Positions 1 to 8,188 are shown, numbered from the stretch's first letter. The stretch is 23,336 nucleotides of DNA from Woeseiaceae bacterium (GCA_022866645.1 JALHUQ010000112.1:1-23336), one strand, 5' to 3'. Notes: generated by a model from the sequence alone, not told the origin. Program-made: numbers and translations.

Positions 1-2
1 CC

Positions 3-2453
3 ACGCAGACCGATCGCGTGTTTCACAATGCGATTGAGGAGCGCTTCACTTACCACGACGTCATCGTCATCGGCATCGTCAATGAAACGCACCCGAGCGG
101 CATTTACAACGTAGAGTCCCTGACGTCACTGCACAAGCTTACGCAGTCGATACTTGCGCTCGACGGTGTTATCACACCGGATCTGATGTCGTTGGCGGTG
201 TCCGACAACATCGATCAGGAGGGCCCGGGGACCATACGCTTCGAATGGATGATGCGCGATGCCCCCGTTACGGAAGAGCAAGCGCTGGAAATTCGTGACA
301 AGGTAAGTCGCCTGCCCCTGCTAATGGACACTCTGGTTTCAGGGGATGGCAAAGCCGCGACGATCTACGTACCGATCGCGAGCAAGGACCTTAGTTATCC
401 GCTATCGATGGAAATTCAGGCACTAATAGATGGCCTGGACTCGAACGATGCGTTTCATATTACCGGCCTGCCTGTCGCTGAAGACACGTTCGGCCATGAC
501 ATGTTCGTGCAGATGGGAATTTCGGCGCCACTCGCAGGCCTGATGATATTCCTGCTCATGCTGTATTTCTTCCGCAGCGCAGCGCTCGTGACGGCGCCAA
601 TGCTGGTTGCCATGGTGACGGTCATCGTGAGCATGGGACTGATGATTGGCATGGGTTTCACTGTCCACATCATGAGTTCAATGATTCCGATATTCCTGAT
701 GCCTATAGCCGTCGTCGACTCTGTGCACATCATGTCCGAGTTCGCGGATACCTATCGACCGGGAGACGATGCGAAAGCAGTCATCAGCGAGGTCGTCGAT
801 CACTTGTTTACACCGATGCTGTTCACATCACTGACCTCGGCTGTCGGTTTTCTGTCACTGCTCATGACGCCGATCCCGCCCGTACAAATCTTCGGCGCGT
901 TTGTCGCCTTTGGCATATTGCTTGCGTTTGTGCTGACCATTGTGCTGATTCCGGCCTATGTCGTTCGCATGAGTCCGATCGCACTCGAAAAACTCGCTGC
1001 GCGATCGAAAACGCCGCACACCGACACACCACTCGCCCGTGCCCTGCGCCGTAGCGGAGTCGTCGCAATCAAGCGCGCCAAACTGATTACCGGAATCGCC
1101 GTTTTGATTGTCGCAATAAGTGCTGCCGGTGTTTATCGTATCGAAATCAATGACAACCCGGTGCGCTGGTTTAAAGCGAATCATCCTATCCGCGTGGCCG
1201 ATGAGGTGCTCAACGAGCACTTTGCGGGCACTTACGACGCCTTCGTTGTTCTCACGCATCGGGATGCCGCTGCTTTACCGGAATTCATCGCCGCCGCCGA
1301 CCGTCTGATGAGTGGCGTTGATCCGCAGAGCACCGGATCGGTAAGGAAAGCGCTGGACGCAAAAAACGAGGACGCGAGCGCCTACTACGGCAAGTTGATC
1401 GCAACGATTGATGACGCCATGTTCGATACGGACAATCCCGCAACTGCCGACGCACTGGAACAGCTGATGGCGCTCGCCGAAAGTGCGCAGAGTGCGTCAA
1501 TGTATTTCCAGCGTCCCGACATACTGCAACAGATCGTAGAAATTCAGGCTGCGCTCAACGACTCCGGTTACGTCGGCAAGACGAATGCATTGCCCGATGT
1601 CGTCAAGGTCGTCAGCAGAGAGTTGCGTGGCGGCGCGGCAGACGAGTATCGAATTCCAAAGACGGTACCCGCCGTTGCACAGACCTTGTTGCAATATCAG
1701 TCATCTCATCGGCCACAGGACCTGTGGCACATGGTCACGCCGGATTATTCGTCAACGGCAATCTGGTTGCAGCTCAAGAGTGGCGACAATCAGGACACCA
1801 CTCGGGTCATCGATTTCCTCGACGATTACATCGCGAGCAATCCCTTACCAGCGGACGTGGAGTTACGTTGGGCGGGCAAGACCTACATCAACGTTGTATG
1901 GCAAAACATGATGGTCACCGGCATGCTCAAGAGCCTGCTGGGCGCATTCGCGTTCGTGTTCGTAATGATGGCCTTCCTGTTCCGCAGCGTTCGCCTGGGC
2001 CTGCTGGCGATGGTGCCGCTGTCTGTCACGATACTTGGCGTATATGGGCTGATAGGCTGGATAGGCAAGGACTACGATATGCCGATTGCCGTGCTTTCGT
2101 CCCTCACGCTGGGTTTGTCCGTCGATTTCGCGATTCACTTCATTGAGCGTGCCCGCGCGTTTCTCCGCAGTAGCGGATCGTTCGCGGTCATGCAGAAAAA
2201 GATGTTCGAGGAGCCCGCGCGCGCCATTGCGAGAAACGCAATCGTGATCGCGATCGGCTTCACGCCGCTGTTTTTCGCGCCACTCGTACCCTACATCACG
2301 GTCGGCGCATTCATGGCCGCGATCATGACCTTATCCGGCGTCACAACGCTGCTGTTGTTGCCAGCCCTGATTTCGCTCGCGGGACCCTGGCTGTTCTCCG
2401 AGAAGGGCAAGCAAGACACACCGCTGCAAGCGCAGTCCACGACAGCTAACTAA
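3..2453 (+). CDS. RND/MMPL-family exporter, 5' end missing
   Basis: This is an inner-membrane transporter of the RND superfamily, of the MMPL/HpnN-like type that moves lipids or other hydrophobic molecules using the proton gradient. The reading frame is open to the window edge, so the first transmembrane helix and perhaps 50-60 residues lie outside; the GTG at 18 is not a convincing start. Visible are a periplasmic domain (about nt 20-500), a bundle of helices (about 520-990) with an intramembrane Asp in VVDSVHIM (codon 717), a second periplasmic domain (about 1140-1890), and a second helix bundle (about 1900-2400) with the matching Asp in LSVDFAIHF (codon 2124). Both expected proton-relay acids are therefore kept. 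The next gene begins within 20 nt, followed by a beta-barrel gene, an arrangement that suggests export to or across the outer membrane. The substrate cannot be told from sequence. Confidence 0.9.
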   Translation, partial: TQTDRVFHNAIEERFTYHDVIVIGIVNETHPSGIYNVESLTSLHKLTQSILALDGVITPDLMSLAVSDNIDQEGPGTIRFEWMMRDAPVTEEQALEIRDKVSRLPLLMDTLVSGDGKAATIYVPIASKDLSYPLSMEIQALIDGLDSNDAFHITGLPVAEDTFGHDMFVQMGISAPLAGLMIFLLMLYFFRSAALVTAPMLVAMVTVIVSMGLMIGMGFTVHIMSSMIPIFLMPIAVVDSVHIMSEFADTYRPGDDAKAVISEVVDHLFTPMLFTSLTSAVGFLSLLMTPIPPVQIFGAFVAFGILLAFVLTIVLIPAYVVRMSPIALEKLAARSKTPHTDTPLARALRRSGVVAIKRAKLITGIAVLIVAISAAGVYRIEINDNPVRWFKANHPIRVADEVLNEHFAGTYDAFVVLTHRDAAALPEFIAAADRLMSGVDPQSTGSVRKALDAKNEDASAYYGKLIATIDDAMFDTDNPATADALEQLMALAESAQSASMYFQRPDILQQIVEIQAALNDSGYVGKTNALPDVVKVVSRELRGGAADEYRIPKTVPAVAQTLLQYQSSHRPQDLWHMVTPDYSSTAIWLQLKSGDNQDTTRVIDFLDDYIASNPLPADVELRWAGKTYINVVWQNMMVTGMLKSLLGAFAFVFVMMAFLFRSVRLGLLAMVPLSVTILGVYGLIGWIGKDYDMPIAVLSSLTLGLSVDFAIHFIERARAFLRSSGSFAVMQKKMFEEPARAIARNAIVIAIGFTPLFFAPLVPYITVGAFMAAIMTLSGVTTLLLLPALISLAGPWLFSEKGKQDTPLQAQSTTAN

Positions 2454-2471
2454 GTGAAAGGAGTTCAGACG

Positions 2472-3272
2472 ATGCAAAAATTCTTCTCTGTGACCGTGGC
2501 AGCCCTGGTGCTGACATGCAGCGCCTATGCCGAGCCACTGACCAGCGCGGACGAGGTCGTGGCACGAGCGAATCTCACCGCCTATTACGGTGGTGCCGAT
2601 GGCCGCTCGGAAGTTCGCATGATCATCAGCGATGCCCAGGGTCGCGAGCAGCGTCGACAGTTCACAGTTCTGAGGCGCGATGTTGAAGATGCCGGTGATC
2701 AGCAGTTTCTCGTGGTGTTCAGTCAACCATCGGATGTGCGCGACACCGTGTTCCTCGTCAACAAACACGTCACTCGCGATGACGACCGCTGGTTGTATCT
2801 GCCCGGTCTCGATCTCGTCAAACGCATTTCAGCCGGCGACAAGCGCACCAGCTTTGTGGGGGCGCACTACTTTTATGAAGACGTGTCCGGACGACGGCCT
2901 TCGGAAGACACGCACGAGCTCATCGAAACCACGAACGAGTTTTACGTCCTGAAGCATGTACCGGTTGATCCCCAAAGCGCAGAGTTTGCAAGCTATGTCA
3001 CCTGGATAAACCGCGAAACATTCCTGCCGATGAAAATTGACTACACCAACGCGGCTGGCGACGTTTACCGGCGCGTTGAGGTACTCGCAGTCGAAACCAT
3101 AGACGGATATCCAACCGTAACGGCGAGCCGCGTTTCCGATCTGTTGTCTGGCGGCAAGACCGACATGCAATTTCGCTACATTGCCTACGATGTTGGCATT
3201 CCGGCGGATGTTTTCACGGAACGCTCGCTGCGTACTCCACCGCGTGAGTGGCTCGAGCGCAAGGCTGACTGA
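2472..3272 (+). CDS. Outer-membrane lipoprotein-sorting (LolA-like) protein
   Basis: A 266-residue periplasmic protein of the LolA/LolB-like fold family (COG2834 type), which carries acyl chains or hydrophobic ligands in a half-barrel. Residues 1-20 form a signal peptide ending in AYA before Glu-Pro. The frame is open from GTG 2454, but I chose ATG 2472 because an AAAGGAG ribosome site lies just upstream and the signal peptide then begins correctly. The phrase YLPGLDLVKRIS and the following SFVGAHYFYEDVSGR are typical of this family. It sits between the RND exporter and the beta-barrel gene, so it may shuttle the exporter's substrate across the periplasm; this is inference from context. It is not the housekeeping LolA, which is smaller and found elsewhere. 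Confidence 0.85.
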   Translation: MQKFFSVTVAALVLTCSAYAEPLTSADEVVARANLTAYYGGADGRSEVRMIISDAQGREQRRQFTVLRRDVEDAGDQQFLVVFSQPSDVRDTVFLVNKHVTRDDDRWLYLPGLDLVKRISAGDKRTSFVGAHYFYEDVSGRRPSEDTHELIETTNEFYVLKHVPVDPQSAEFASYVTWINRETFLPMKIDYTNAAGDVYRRVEVLAVETIDGYPTVTASRVSDLLSGGKTDMQFRYIAYDVGIPADVFTERSLRTPPREWLERKAD

Positions 3273-3286
3273 GTGTCATCAACACC

Positions 3287-4555
3287 ATGAAAGTTCTGAT
3301 TCCGCTGTTACTCCTTCCCGCCGCCCTGTTCGCACAGGACGATGCGTGGGATGACGACAGCTGGGACGATGAAGAAGCGTCCAGCAACTGGAGCGGTTTT
3401 GTCGAGGCCGGGCTCGGCACACGATTCAGCGCCGACCCGCTCATCAATACCAACAATACTCTGGAAGATCTGCGCTGGCGCCTCGAAAGCCGGTGGCAAC
3501 CGGGAAAGGCAACGATCGCCTTCAAAGCAGACGCCGGTTACGACGGTATTGAGAATGACTGGGTCATTGATGTGCGAGATCTGACTCTCGCATTTGCCAT
3601 CGGTAGTGGCGCCGACGTAAAAATTGGCAGGCAAGTGCAGACCTGGGGTACGGGTGATCTGGTTTTTCTCAACGACCTGTTTCCAAAGGATTTTGTATCG
3701 TTCTTCTCGGGCCGTGATGACGAGTATCTGAAGGCGCCCGGCAACTCATTGCGTATTACCCGTTACTCACCGGCCGTCAATATCGACTTCGCGTGGACGC
3801 CCGTTTTTGAACCGGACATCTATCTGACCGGCGAGCGATACTCGTTTTTCTCTCCGCTTGCAGGTGGCAACGTCGCACCCAACCCTCCGCTCTCGGCGAT
3901 CGAACCTGGTGAATCGTTTTCCAATGGTGAGTTTGCTCTGCGCCTGTTTCGCACGGTCTCAGGTCGTGAGTATGCAGTCTATGCCTACCGCGGCTATTTC
4001 AAGCAACCCAATGCGTTGACGCCCGCTCTCGAAGCGACGTTCGCACCGATGAGTTCGCTTGGAGCAAGCCTTAGGCAACCCGTCGGTCCCGGTTTGTTTA
4101 ATACAGAAGTGTCCTACTACGACTCCCGCGATGATCGCGATGGCGATGACCCGCTGCTGCCGAACGATCAGTTTCGCTTTTTGCTGGGCTACGAATGGGA
4201 AGCGAAGCCAAATTTCACCGTTGGACTGCAGTATTACCTCGAGTGGACACTCGATCATGACGCTCTGATCGCGAATTCACCGTTCCCGCAGTACGAACCG
4301 GACGAGATTCGACATCTGATTACGAACCGACTGACCTACCGCGCCAATCGCGACAAATACACATGGTCGCTGTTCACGTTCTTTTCGCCGAGTGATCGCG
4401 ATGTCTACCTGCGACCGGTGTTTACGTACCGACACAGCGACTCGTGGTCACTGACGACCGGTGCGAACCTTTTTGACGGTCGTGACGAGCATACATTTTT
4501 CAGTCAACTGCAGGACGCCAGTAATATCTACCTGCGCCTCAAATACAATTACTAA
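3287..4555 (+). CDS. Outer-membrane beta-barrel protein (DUF1302-like)
   Basis: A 422-residue predicted outer-membrane protein. Residues 1-16 are a signal peptide (MKVLIPLLLLPAALFA). The mature protein opens with an unusually acidic stretch (residues about 17-31, DDAWDDDSWDDEE) before many short alternating beta-strands. The segment GRQVQTWGTGDLVFLNDLFP (about residues 116-135) resembles DUF1302-type barrels often encoded next to MMPL exporters and LolA-like proteins. The last residues, YLRLKYNY, alternate hydrophobic side chains and end in an aromatic residue, as expected for recognition by the BAM assembly machinery. There is no good ribosome site before ATG 3287; with only 14 nt from the upstream stop, translation may be coupled. 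It is probably the outer-membrane part of the export system. Confidence 0.8.
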   Translation: MKVLIPLLLLPAALFAQDDAWDDDSWDDEEASSNWSGFVEAGLGTRFSADPLINTNNTLEDLRWRLESRWQPGKATIAFKADAGYDGIENDWVIDVRDLTLAFAIGSGADVKIGRQVQTWGTGDLVFLNDLFPKDFVSFFSGRDDEYLKAPGNSLRITRYSPAVNIDFAWTPVFEPDIYLTGERYSFFSPLAGGNVAPNPPLSAIEPGESFSNGEFALRLFRTVSGREYAVYAYRGYFKQPNALTPALEATFAPMSSLGASLRQPVGPGLFNTEVSYYDSRDDRDGDDPLLPNDQFRFLLGYEWEAKPNFTVGLQYYLEWTLDHDALIANSPFPQYEPDEIRHLITNRLTYRANRDKYTWSLFTFFSPSDRDVYLRPVFTYRHSDSWSLTTGANLFDGRDEHTFFSQLQDASNIYLRLKYNY

Positions 4556-4565
4556 GGAGAAAGAA

Positions 4566-4781
4566 ATGAAAAAGCGAATGTCACTTGAACGTGCAGTCGA
4601 AGCGTTTGCCGGATCTATGGTCTTGCTGTCAGTCGTTCTGACCTATTTTGTTCACCCGGGGTTTGTCTGGTTTACTGTGTTTGTCGGCGTCAACCTGTTT
4701 CAACAGTCCTTTACCGGCTTTTGCCCTGCGGGGATAGTTCTGCATAAAGTATTTGGCTTCGAAAGGTGTTCGGCATCCTAG
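4566..4781 (+). CDS. Small DUF2892 (YgaP-like) inner-membrane protein
   Basis: A 71-residue protein with two hydrophobic helices (about 14-34 and 35-50) and the family phrase NLFQQSFTGFCP, matching the DUF2892 domain found alone or at the C terminus of the rhodanese YgaP. The start at ATG 4566 is set by a strong AAGGAGA site that overlaps the stop codon of the barrel gene, so it is the last gene of the export operon. A conserved-type Cys in GFCP and a Cys near the end (ERCSAS) are visible. Its role is unknown; in other bacteria the domain is linked to membrane sulfur or redox handling, and I infer nothing more specific here. Confidence 0.8.
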   Translation: MKKRMSLERAVEAFAGSMVLLSVVLTYFVHPGFVWFTVFVGVNLFQQSFTGFCPAGIVLHKVFGFERCSAS

Positions 4782-4868
4782 GGATGGTCTACGATGTCGT
4801 TTATTCGCTGCTTCTGACGATATGGCTAAAGCGGACCACGACATTGAAAATCGCAAAGGATTTACGGC

Positions 4869-5516
4869 ATGGCCGATACCCACCCTTTTAGCAACATGGC
4901 CGCTTCAGGCGTACATACCAAAGCATTAGGTCTTGCCAAAAAATACCTGAATAAAGACAGTAGAATCCTGATCGCGGGATCCGGTGAAGGCGGACTCGAG
5001 TATCAATTATTGAAAAGCGATCTGGCGGCCAACGCGATATCTGCGCTGGATATTGATCCAGCGCAATACAAGATCCCGGATATCGAGTGTCAGTATTGTG
5101 ACCTGAACGGAACAATTCCCTTCGACGATGCGATTTTCGATGTCTGTTTTTCGATCGAAGTGATAGAACATCTTAATAACCCGCAAAATCTTGTTGATGA
5201 AGTTCACAGGATACTAAAACCTGGCGGCATGCTAATGCTAAGCACGCCAAACGTGCATTCCATCGCACAGAAGCTTCGCTTTCTGTTTTCTGATGAATTT
5301 CAATGGTTTCGGGATAAGGATCATAAGAACCTTGGGCATATACATCCTATTTTCGACTGGCTGCTGAAGAGGATGATTCAGAATCGATTCGAACTGGTCG
5401 AATTTGATGCGCCCACTTTCCAGCTGCGTCTTCTTACCAAAGCTCCCGGGATTCCGATGCCGGTAAGAAGCACATTATTTTCTGACATCAATGTTTATGC
5501 GCTGAGAAAACTATAA
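4869..5516 (+). CDS. Class I SAM-dependent methyltransferase
   Basis: A 215-residue Rossmann-fold methyltransferase (Methyltransf_11/UbiE-like group). Motif I is ILIAGSGEGG (33-42), the ribose-binding acid is Asp61 in ALDIDP, and the family segment FDVCFSIEVIEHLNNP (90-105) followed by ILKPGGMLMLSTPN (115-128) is well kept. An AAAGGA site lies 9 nt upstream of ATG 4869. The substrate is unknown. The gene runs into a convergent glycosyltransferase gene with a 6-nt overlap, so a sugar or polysaccharide target is plausible. The stretch is clearly AT-richer than its surroundings (24 of 60 bases G+C at 4921-4980), which suggests transfer together with its neighbour. Confidence 0.9.
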   Translation: MADTHPFSNMAASGVHTKALGLAKKYLNKDSRILIAGSGEGGLEYQLLKSDLAANAISALDIDPAQYKIPDIECQYCDLNGTIPFDDAIFDVCFSIEVIEHLNNPQNLVDEVHRILKPGGMLMLSTPNVHSIAQKLRFLFSDEFQWFRDKDHKNLGHIHPIFDWLLKRMIQNRFELVEFDAPTFQLRLLTKAPGIPMPVRSTLFSDINVYALRKL

Positions 5517-6374
5517 TTTCTCGAGTCTCTGGTACGGTTTTTTATGGCAAAGAATTTCTCGTATTAAACGAGTGTGCCACTTTTCACTTCTGTTCTTACC
5601 ATAGTTCTGATCCGGACCTTTGTAAGGATTGCGCTCCGCACGGAAGATATAAAGGACTTCCTCAATAAAGCACGCCCGGTCACCAGACATCTCCAGCATA
5701 GGATAAGAGAAGGCCTTATCATCCACTCGTTTTATGTACCTACCGGAAACGTCGTGCAGTTCTGCCGCCCTGATATTTTTCCACTGGTACCAGCGACGAA
5801 ACTGCAGTCTTAACAATGACCGCTTTAAGGCCTGCTTCACCTCCCTTTCCGTCACTTGAAAAATATCCATATCCAGTTTTCGCCATAATTTGTATTTGAA
5901 AGTCTTTAAGTGGTACGCGATCCACTTCGACTGTCTGAAGCGATTACTCTTTATGATGCTACTTTTATACGGACGGCATCCTTCGTCACGGACGCCCTGC
6001 GAGTCTCCAAACGAACCGTAGGTCATCCAGGGATCATTCTCCCGATAGACCGCTGCCAGTTTTTTTAACACGTCCTTATGCGCCAATCGATCGTCACCAT
6101 CGACCATGACGATGACATCATTGTCGCTCGGGTTGGCAGCTTCAATGGCTTCTACCACATTCCTGGTTTTGAATTTCTTTTCCTGATTCACAATCAGATG
6201 AAATCTATCATCGCCTGCGATAGCGGCGCGCACCAGTTTTACAGTGTCATCGGTAGACTGATCGTCTACCAGCACCACCTGGAAATCCGTAAACGTCTGA
6301 TCTTTAAGCGACTGAATGTTTTCTTCAATCCATTCTTCGACGTTGTACATCGCCGTGATAACGTGGAATTTCAT
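5511..6374 (-). CDS. Family 2 glycosyltransferase (GT-A fold)
   Basis: A 287-residue glycosyltransferase. The N-terminal GT-A domain shows FHVITAMYNVEEWI (3-16), the nucleotide-binding VVLVDDQSTDDT (33-44) and the metal-binding VDGDDRL (91-97), all typical of GT2 enzymes that move a sugar from a nucleotide donor. The C-terminal third is basic with many aromatic residues and has no clear membrane helix, so the enzyme is likely cytosolic or peripheral. It is transcribed toward the methyltransferase gene; the two stop codons overlap. Like that gene it is AT-rich. It probably acts in surface polysaccharide synthesis, but no other such genes are nearby, so it is either an isolated acquired pair or a remnant of a larger locus. 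Confidence 0.9.
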   Translation of the reverse strand: MKFHVITAMYNVEEWIEENIQSLKDQTFTDFQVVLVDDQSTDDTVKLVRAAIAGDDRFHLIVNQEKKFKTRNVVEAIEAANPSDNDVIVMVDGDDRLAHKDVLKKLAAVYRENDPWMTYGSFGDSQGVRDEGCRPYKSSIIKSNRFRQSKWIAYHLKTFKYKLWRKLDMDIFQVTEREVKQALKRSLLRLQFRRWYQWKNIRAAELHDVSGRYIKRVDDKAFSYPMLEMSGDRACFIEEVLYIFRAERNPYKGPDQNYGKNRSEKWHTRLIREILCHKKPYQRLEKL

Positions 6375-6520
6375 TGCCGCCTGCTGTAACTCGACTGACT
6401 AAGTTGAAGTATATCGGAAAAGGTCCGGGCGCCTCGAAGACGGCGTCCGCCAGAAGTCCGGGTCATAGTTCCTCGAGTTAGTTTGGAATTAAGCCCCGCA
6501 CCGAAATGCAGAGCTAACGT

Positions 6521-7045
6521 TCAGAAAAACTTCCGGGCCATACTGAGAACATCGTCCAGACCCAGACTGTTGTCACCACCAATCAGGCCGCTCAGCAGGT
6601 CCGGCAATGAGCTGTCCAGTGACTTTCCTGAGTTGCTGTTCTTGCTCAGGGCACCCATGGCCAGACCCGCCAGCATTGGCAATGCTTTTTTAATCAATCT
6701 GACGTCAATGCCTGTGCTGGCAGCCGCTTCCGCAGCAACGTTGCGGCTAACGTCCTTGCTGCCAAACAGATGACCGAGAATTTTGTTCCCGTCGTCCCGA
6801 CTTACGTCGAACTCCATCAATTTCGGATCGTCAAGGTACCGTTGGTGGCTGCCACTTCCTAATGCCTTCTTCAGGACATCGAGGCCGCCATCCGTTTGGG
6901 CTTGTTTTTGTACGCCACGCATCAAGGCTGGTGAGAGAGCGCTAACCAGCGCACTCGTCTTGGAGGCGTCGAGCCCAAGTCCACCGGCCAGACTGCTAAG
7001 ACTCTTGTCGCCGCCGGCTTTTTGTAACAGGTCCATCAGGTCCAT
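6521..7045 (-). CDS. DUF937 domain protein
   Basis: A 174-residue protein of the DUF937 family (relatives include YidB-like proteins). It begins with the family pattern LQKAGGDKSLSSLAGGLGLD (7-26) and continues with alternating helices, including ILGHLFG (89-95) and LIKKALPMLAGLAMGAL (117-133), ending in LLSGLIGG and a C-terminal MARKFF. There is no signal peptide. An AAGGAAG site lies 7 nt upstream of ATG 7045; ATG at codon 4 is a possible alternative. It follows the Kbp gene by 19 nt, so the two are surely co-transcribed. The molecular function of the family is not known. Confidence 0.85.
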   Translation of the reverse strand: MDLMDLLQKAGGDKSLSSLAGGLGLDASKTSALVSALSPALMRGVQKQAQTDGGLDVLKKALGSGSHQRYLDDPKLMEFDVSRDDGNKILGHLFGSKDVSRNVAAEAAASTGIDVRLIKKALPMLAGLAMGALSKNSNSGKSLDSSLPDLLSGLIGGDNSLGLDDVLSMARKFF

Positions 7046-7064
7046 ACCTATTCTTCCTTTGCGA

Positions 7065-7511
7065 TCAATCGCGCGGAATTTTGATCTTTTGACCTGGATA
7101 AATCTTGTTTGGGTCAGGAATCAACTCTTTATTGGCCGCATGTATGCGAGTGTACTGCGATGCGCTACCGTAGAAACGCTTGGCAATTTTTCCGAGCGTG
7201 TCACCACTAACGATTTCGTAGTATTCGACGATTTCTTTAAGCTCTTCGGGCTTCGGCGCCGGATACTTGAGACCGTCCGCGATCACTTTCTGGACGCCTT
7301 TCACATTTCCCGCGACGAGTATTGCGTTATTGCGTGTTGCTTCATTGATGCAATCGCCACAAATGGTTGCCACGCCATCATCAAAATCGACCGTTACGTT
7401 CTTCACACCCGATAGCTTGATTTCGAGGTGCTCCTTTATGCTGTCAGCGGCTTCTGCGTCGGTGTCGAAAAGCTGTCGACCAACGTCCTTTGCAAAATCA
7501 AATAGACTCAT
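7065..7511 (-). CDS. kbp: BON-LysM protein, Kbp/YgaU family
   Basis: A 148-residue protein with a BON domain (about 20-80) and a C-terminal LysM domain (about 98-146, YEIVSGDTLGKIAKRFYG through KIYPGQKIKIP). This is the exact architecture and length of E. coli Kbp (YgaU), a cytoplasmic potassium-binding protein, and the start MSLFDFAKDVG matches that family. There is no signal peptide, consistent with cytosolic location despite the LysM domain. Unlike E. coli Kbp it has two cysteines in the BON domain (Cys51 and Cys54 in TICGDC). An AAAGGAA site precedes ATG 7511. It lies between yegP and the DUF937 gene, so a role in osmotic or general stress is a reasonable inference. Confidence 0.88.
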   Translation of the reverse strand: MSLFDFAKDVGRQLFDTDAEAADSIKEHLEIKLSGVKNVTVDFDDGVATICGDCINEATRNNAILVAGNVKGVQKVIADGLKYPAPKPEELKEIVEYYEIVSGDTLGKIAKRFYGSASQYTRIHAANKELIPDPNKIYPGQKIKIPRD

Positions 7512-7557
7512 GCTAATTATTCCTTTACCTGGCTTTTGAGTACATCGAACGAAGAGA

Positions 7558-7579
7558 TGCCCGCGCTATGGCGCGGGCA
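7558..7579. terminator. GC-rich hairpin between yegP and kbp
   Basis: TGCCCGCGC (7558-7566) and GCGCGGGCA (7571-7579) form a perfect 9-bp stem with a 4-base loop, 12 nt past the yegP stop codon on the minus strand. The flank downstream on that strand is only modestly T-rich (TCTCTTCGTT), so it may be a weak terminator, an attenuator or an RNA-stability hairpin that separates expression of dodecin-yegP from kbp-DUF937. Confidence 0.5.
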
Positions 7580-7590
7580 CCGGCTGGCTT

Positions 7591-7923
7591 CTAACTCTCT
7601 TCAACAACAGTCGCGTCTGGCGCCGATTTGGCCACACTCTTCATGCCATTATCGCAGCCCGAGTCCGATGAATAGCTTTGGCTAGTGCCAATCACCTGTC
7701 CATTAGATGCCTTCAGATTGAAGCGAAACTTGCCGGCCTCTGTTTTCTTTTTTTCAAAACGGTCCGGATTTACGCAGTTCTTGCGGACTGAGGCGATGCC
7801 GTTATCACAACCCGATTTACTACTATAGCCTTCACTCGAAAGTATCGTCTCGCCATTTCCAGCCTTGAGTCGAAAACGATATTCGCCGGCTTTATCTTTG
7901 TAGCATTCAAACTTTCCTGCCAT
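7591..7923 (-). CDS. yegP: YegP family protein (two DUF1508 repeats)
   Basis: A 110-residue protein, the same length as E. coli YegP, made of two tandem UPF0339/DUF1508 units: FECYKDKAGEYRFRLKAGNG (5-24) with its SKSGCDNGIASV tail, and a second unit from FEKKKTEAGKFRFNLKASNG (56-75) with SDSGCDNGMKSV. I start at ATG 7923, not at the earlier in-frame ATG 7944, because a GGGAG site lies 8 nt upstream and MAGKFE matches the family N terminus. The biochemical role is unknown; family members are often stress-induced. It follows the dodecin gene by 35 nt on the same strand. Confidence 0.9.
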   Translation of the reverse strand: MAGKFECYKDKAGEYRFRLKAGNGETILSSEGYSSKSGCDNGIASVRKNCVNPDRFEKKKTEAGKFRFNLKASNGQVIGTSQSYSSDSGCDNGMKSVAKSAPDATVVEES

Positions 7924-7958
7924 TTTCCAACTCCCTTCTTCCAATAATACGTAGGTGA

Positions 7959-8162
7959 CTAGTCTTTCAAGACGAAACTGACTTTCATCGTGACTCTGTA
8001 TTCAGAAATATCGCCATCCTTAATCACTACCTTTTGCTCTTTGATCCACGCACCTTCGACGTTATCGATGGTTTTCGCGTAGCGCTTGATGCCCCTTCTT
8101 ATGGCGTCTTCAAAGCTGGTCCCAGACGACGATGTGATTTCTGTAGTTCGTGCAATGCTCAT
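7959..8162 (-). CDS. Dodecin family flavin-binding protein
   Basis: A 67-residue protein of the dodecin family, whose members assemble into hollow 12-subunit spheres that store flavin or flavin-like ligands. SFEDAIRRGIKRYAKTIDNV (16-35), the flavin-stacking Trp39 in EGAWIKEQKV, and the final strand YRVTMKVSFVLKD (55-67) fit well. The Gln that contacts the isoalloxazine in archaeal dodecin is Arg56 here, which places it in the bacterial EYRV-type subgroup, so flavin binding should not be assumed. An AGGAG site lies 6 nt before ATG 8162. It is the first gene of the minus-strand run that continues with yegP, kbp and the DUF937 gene. Confidence 0.9.
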   Translation of the reverse strand: MSIARTTEITSSSGTSFEDAIRRGIKRYAKTIDNVEGAWIKEQKVVIKDGDISEYRVTMKVSFVLKD

Positions 8163-8188
8163 TAATCGCTCCTATGCAATATCGAATC

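Noticed and set aside
2454..2471. GTG 2454 as start of the LolA-like gene
   Set aside because: It would add six residues ahead of a proper signal peptide and place the AAAGGAG ribosome site inside the coding region.
6421..6450. Imperfect GC-rich stem as terminator of the DUF937 gene run
   Set aside because: The stem contains a mismatch, has no T tract and lies about 80 nt past the stop codon, so it is too weak to call.
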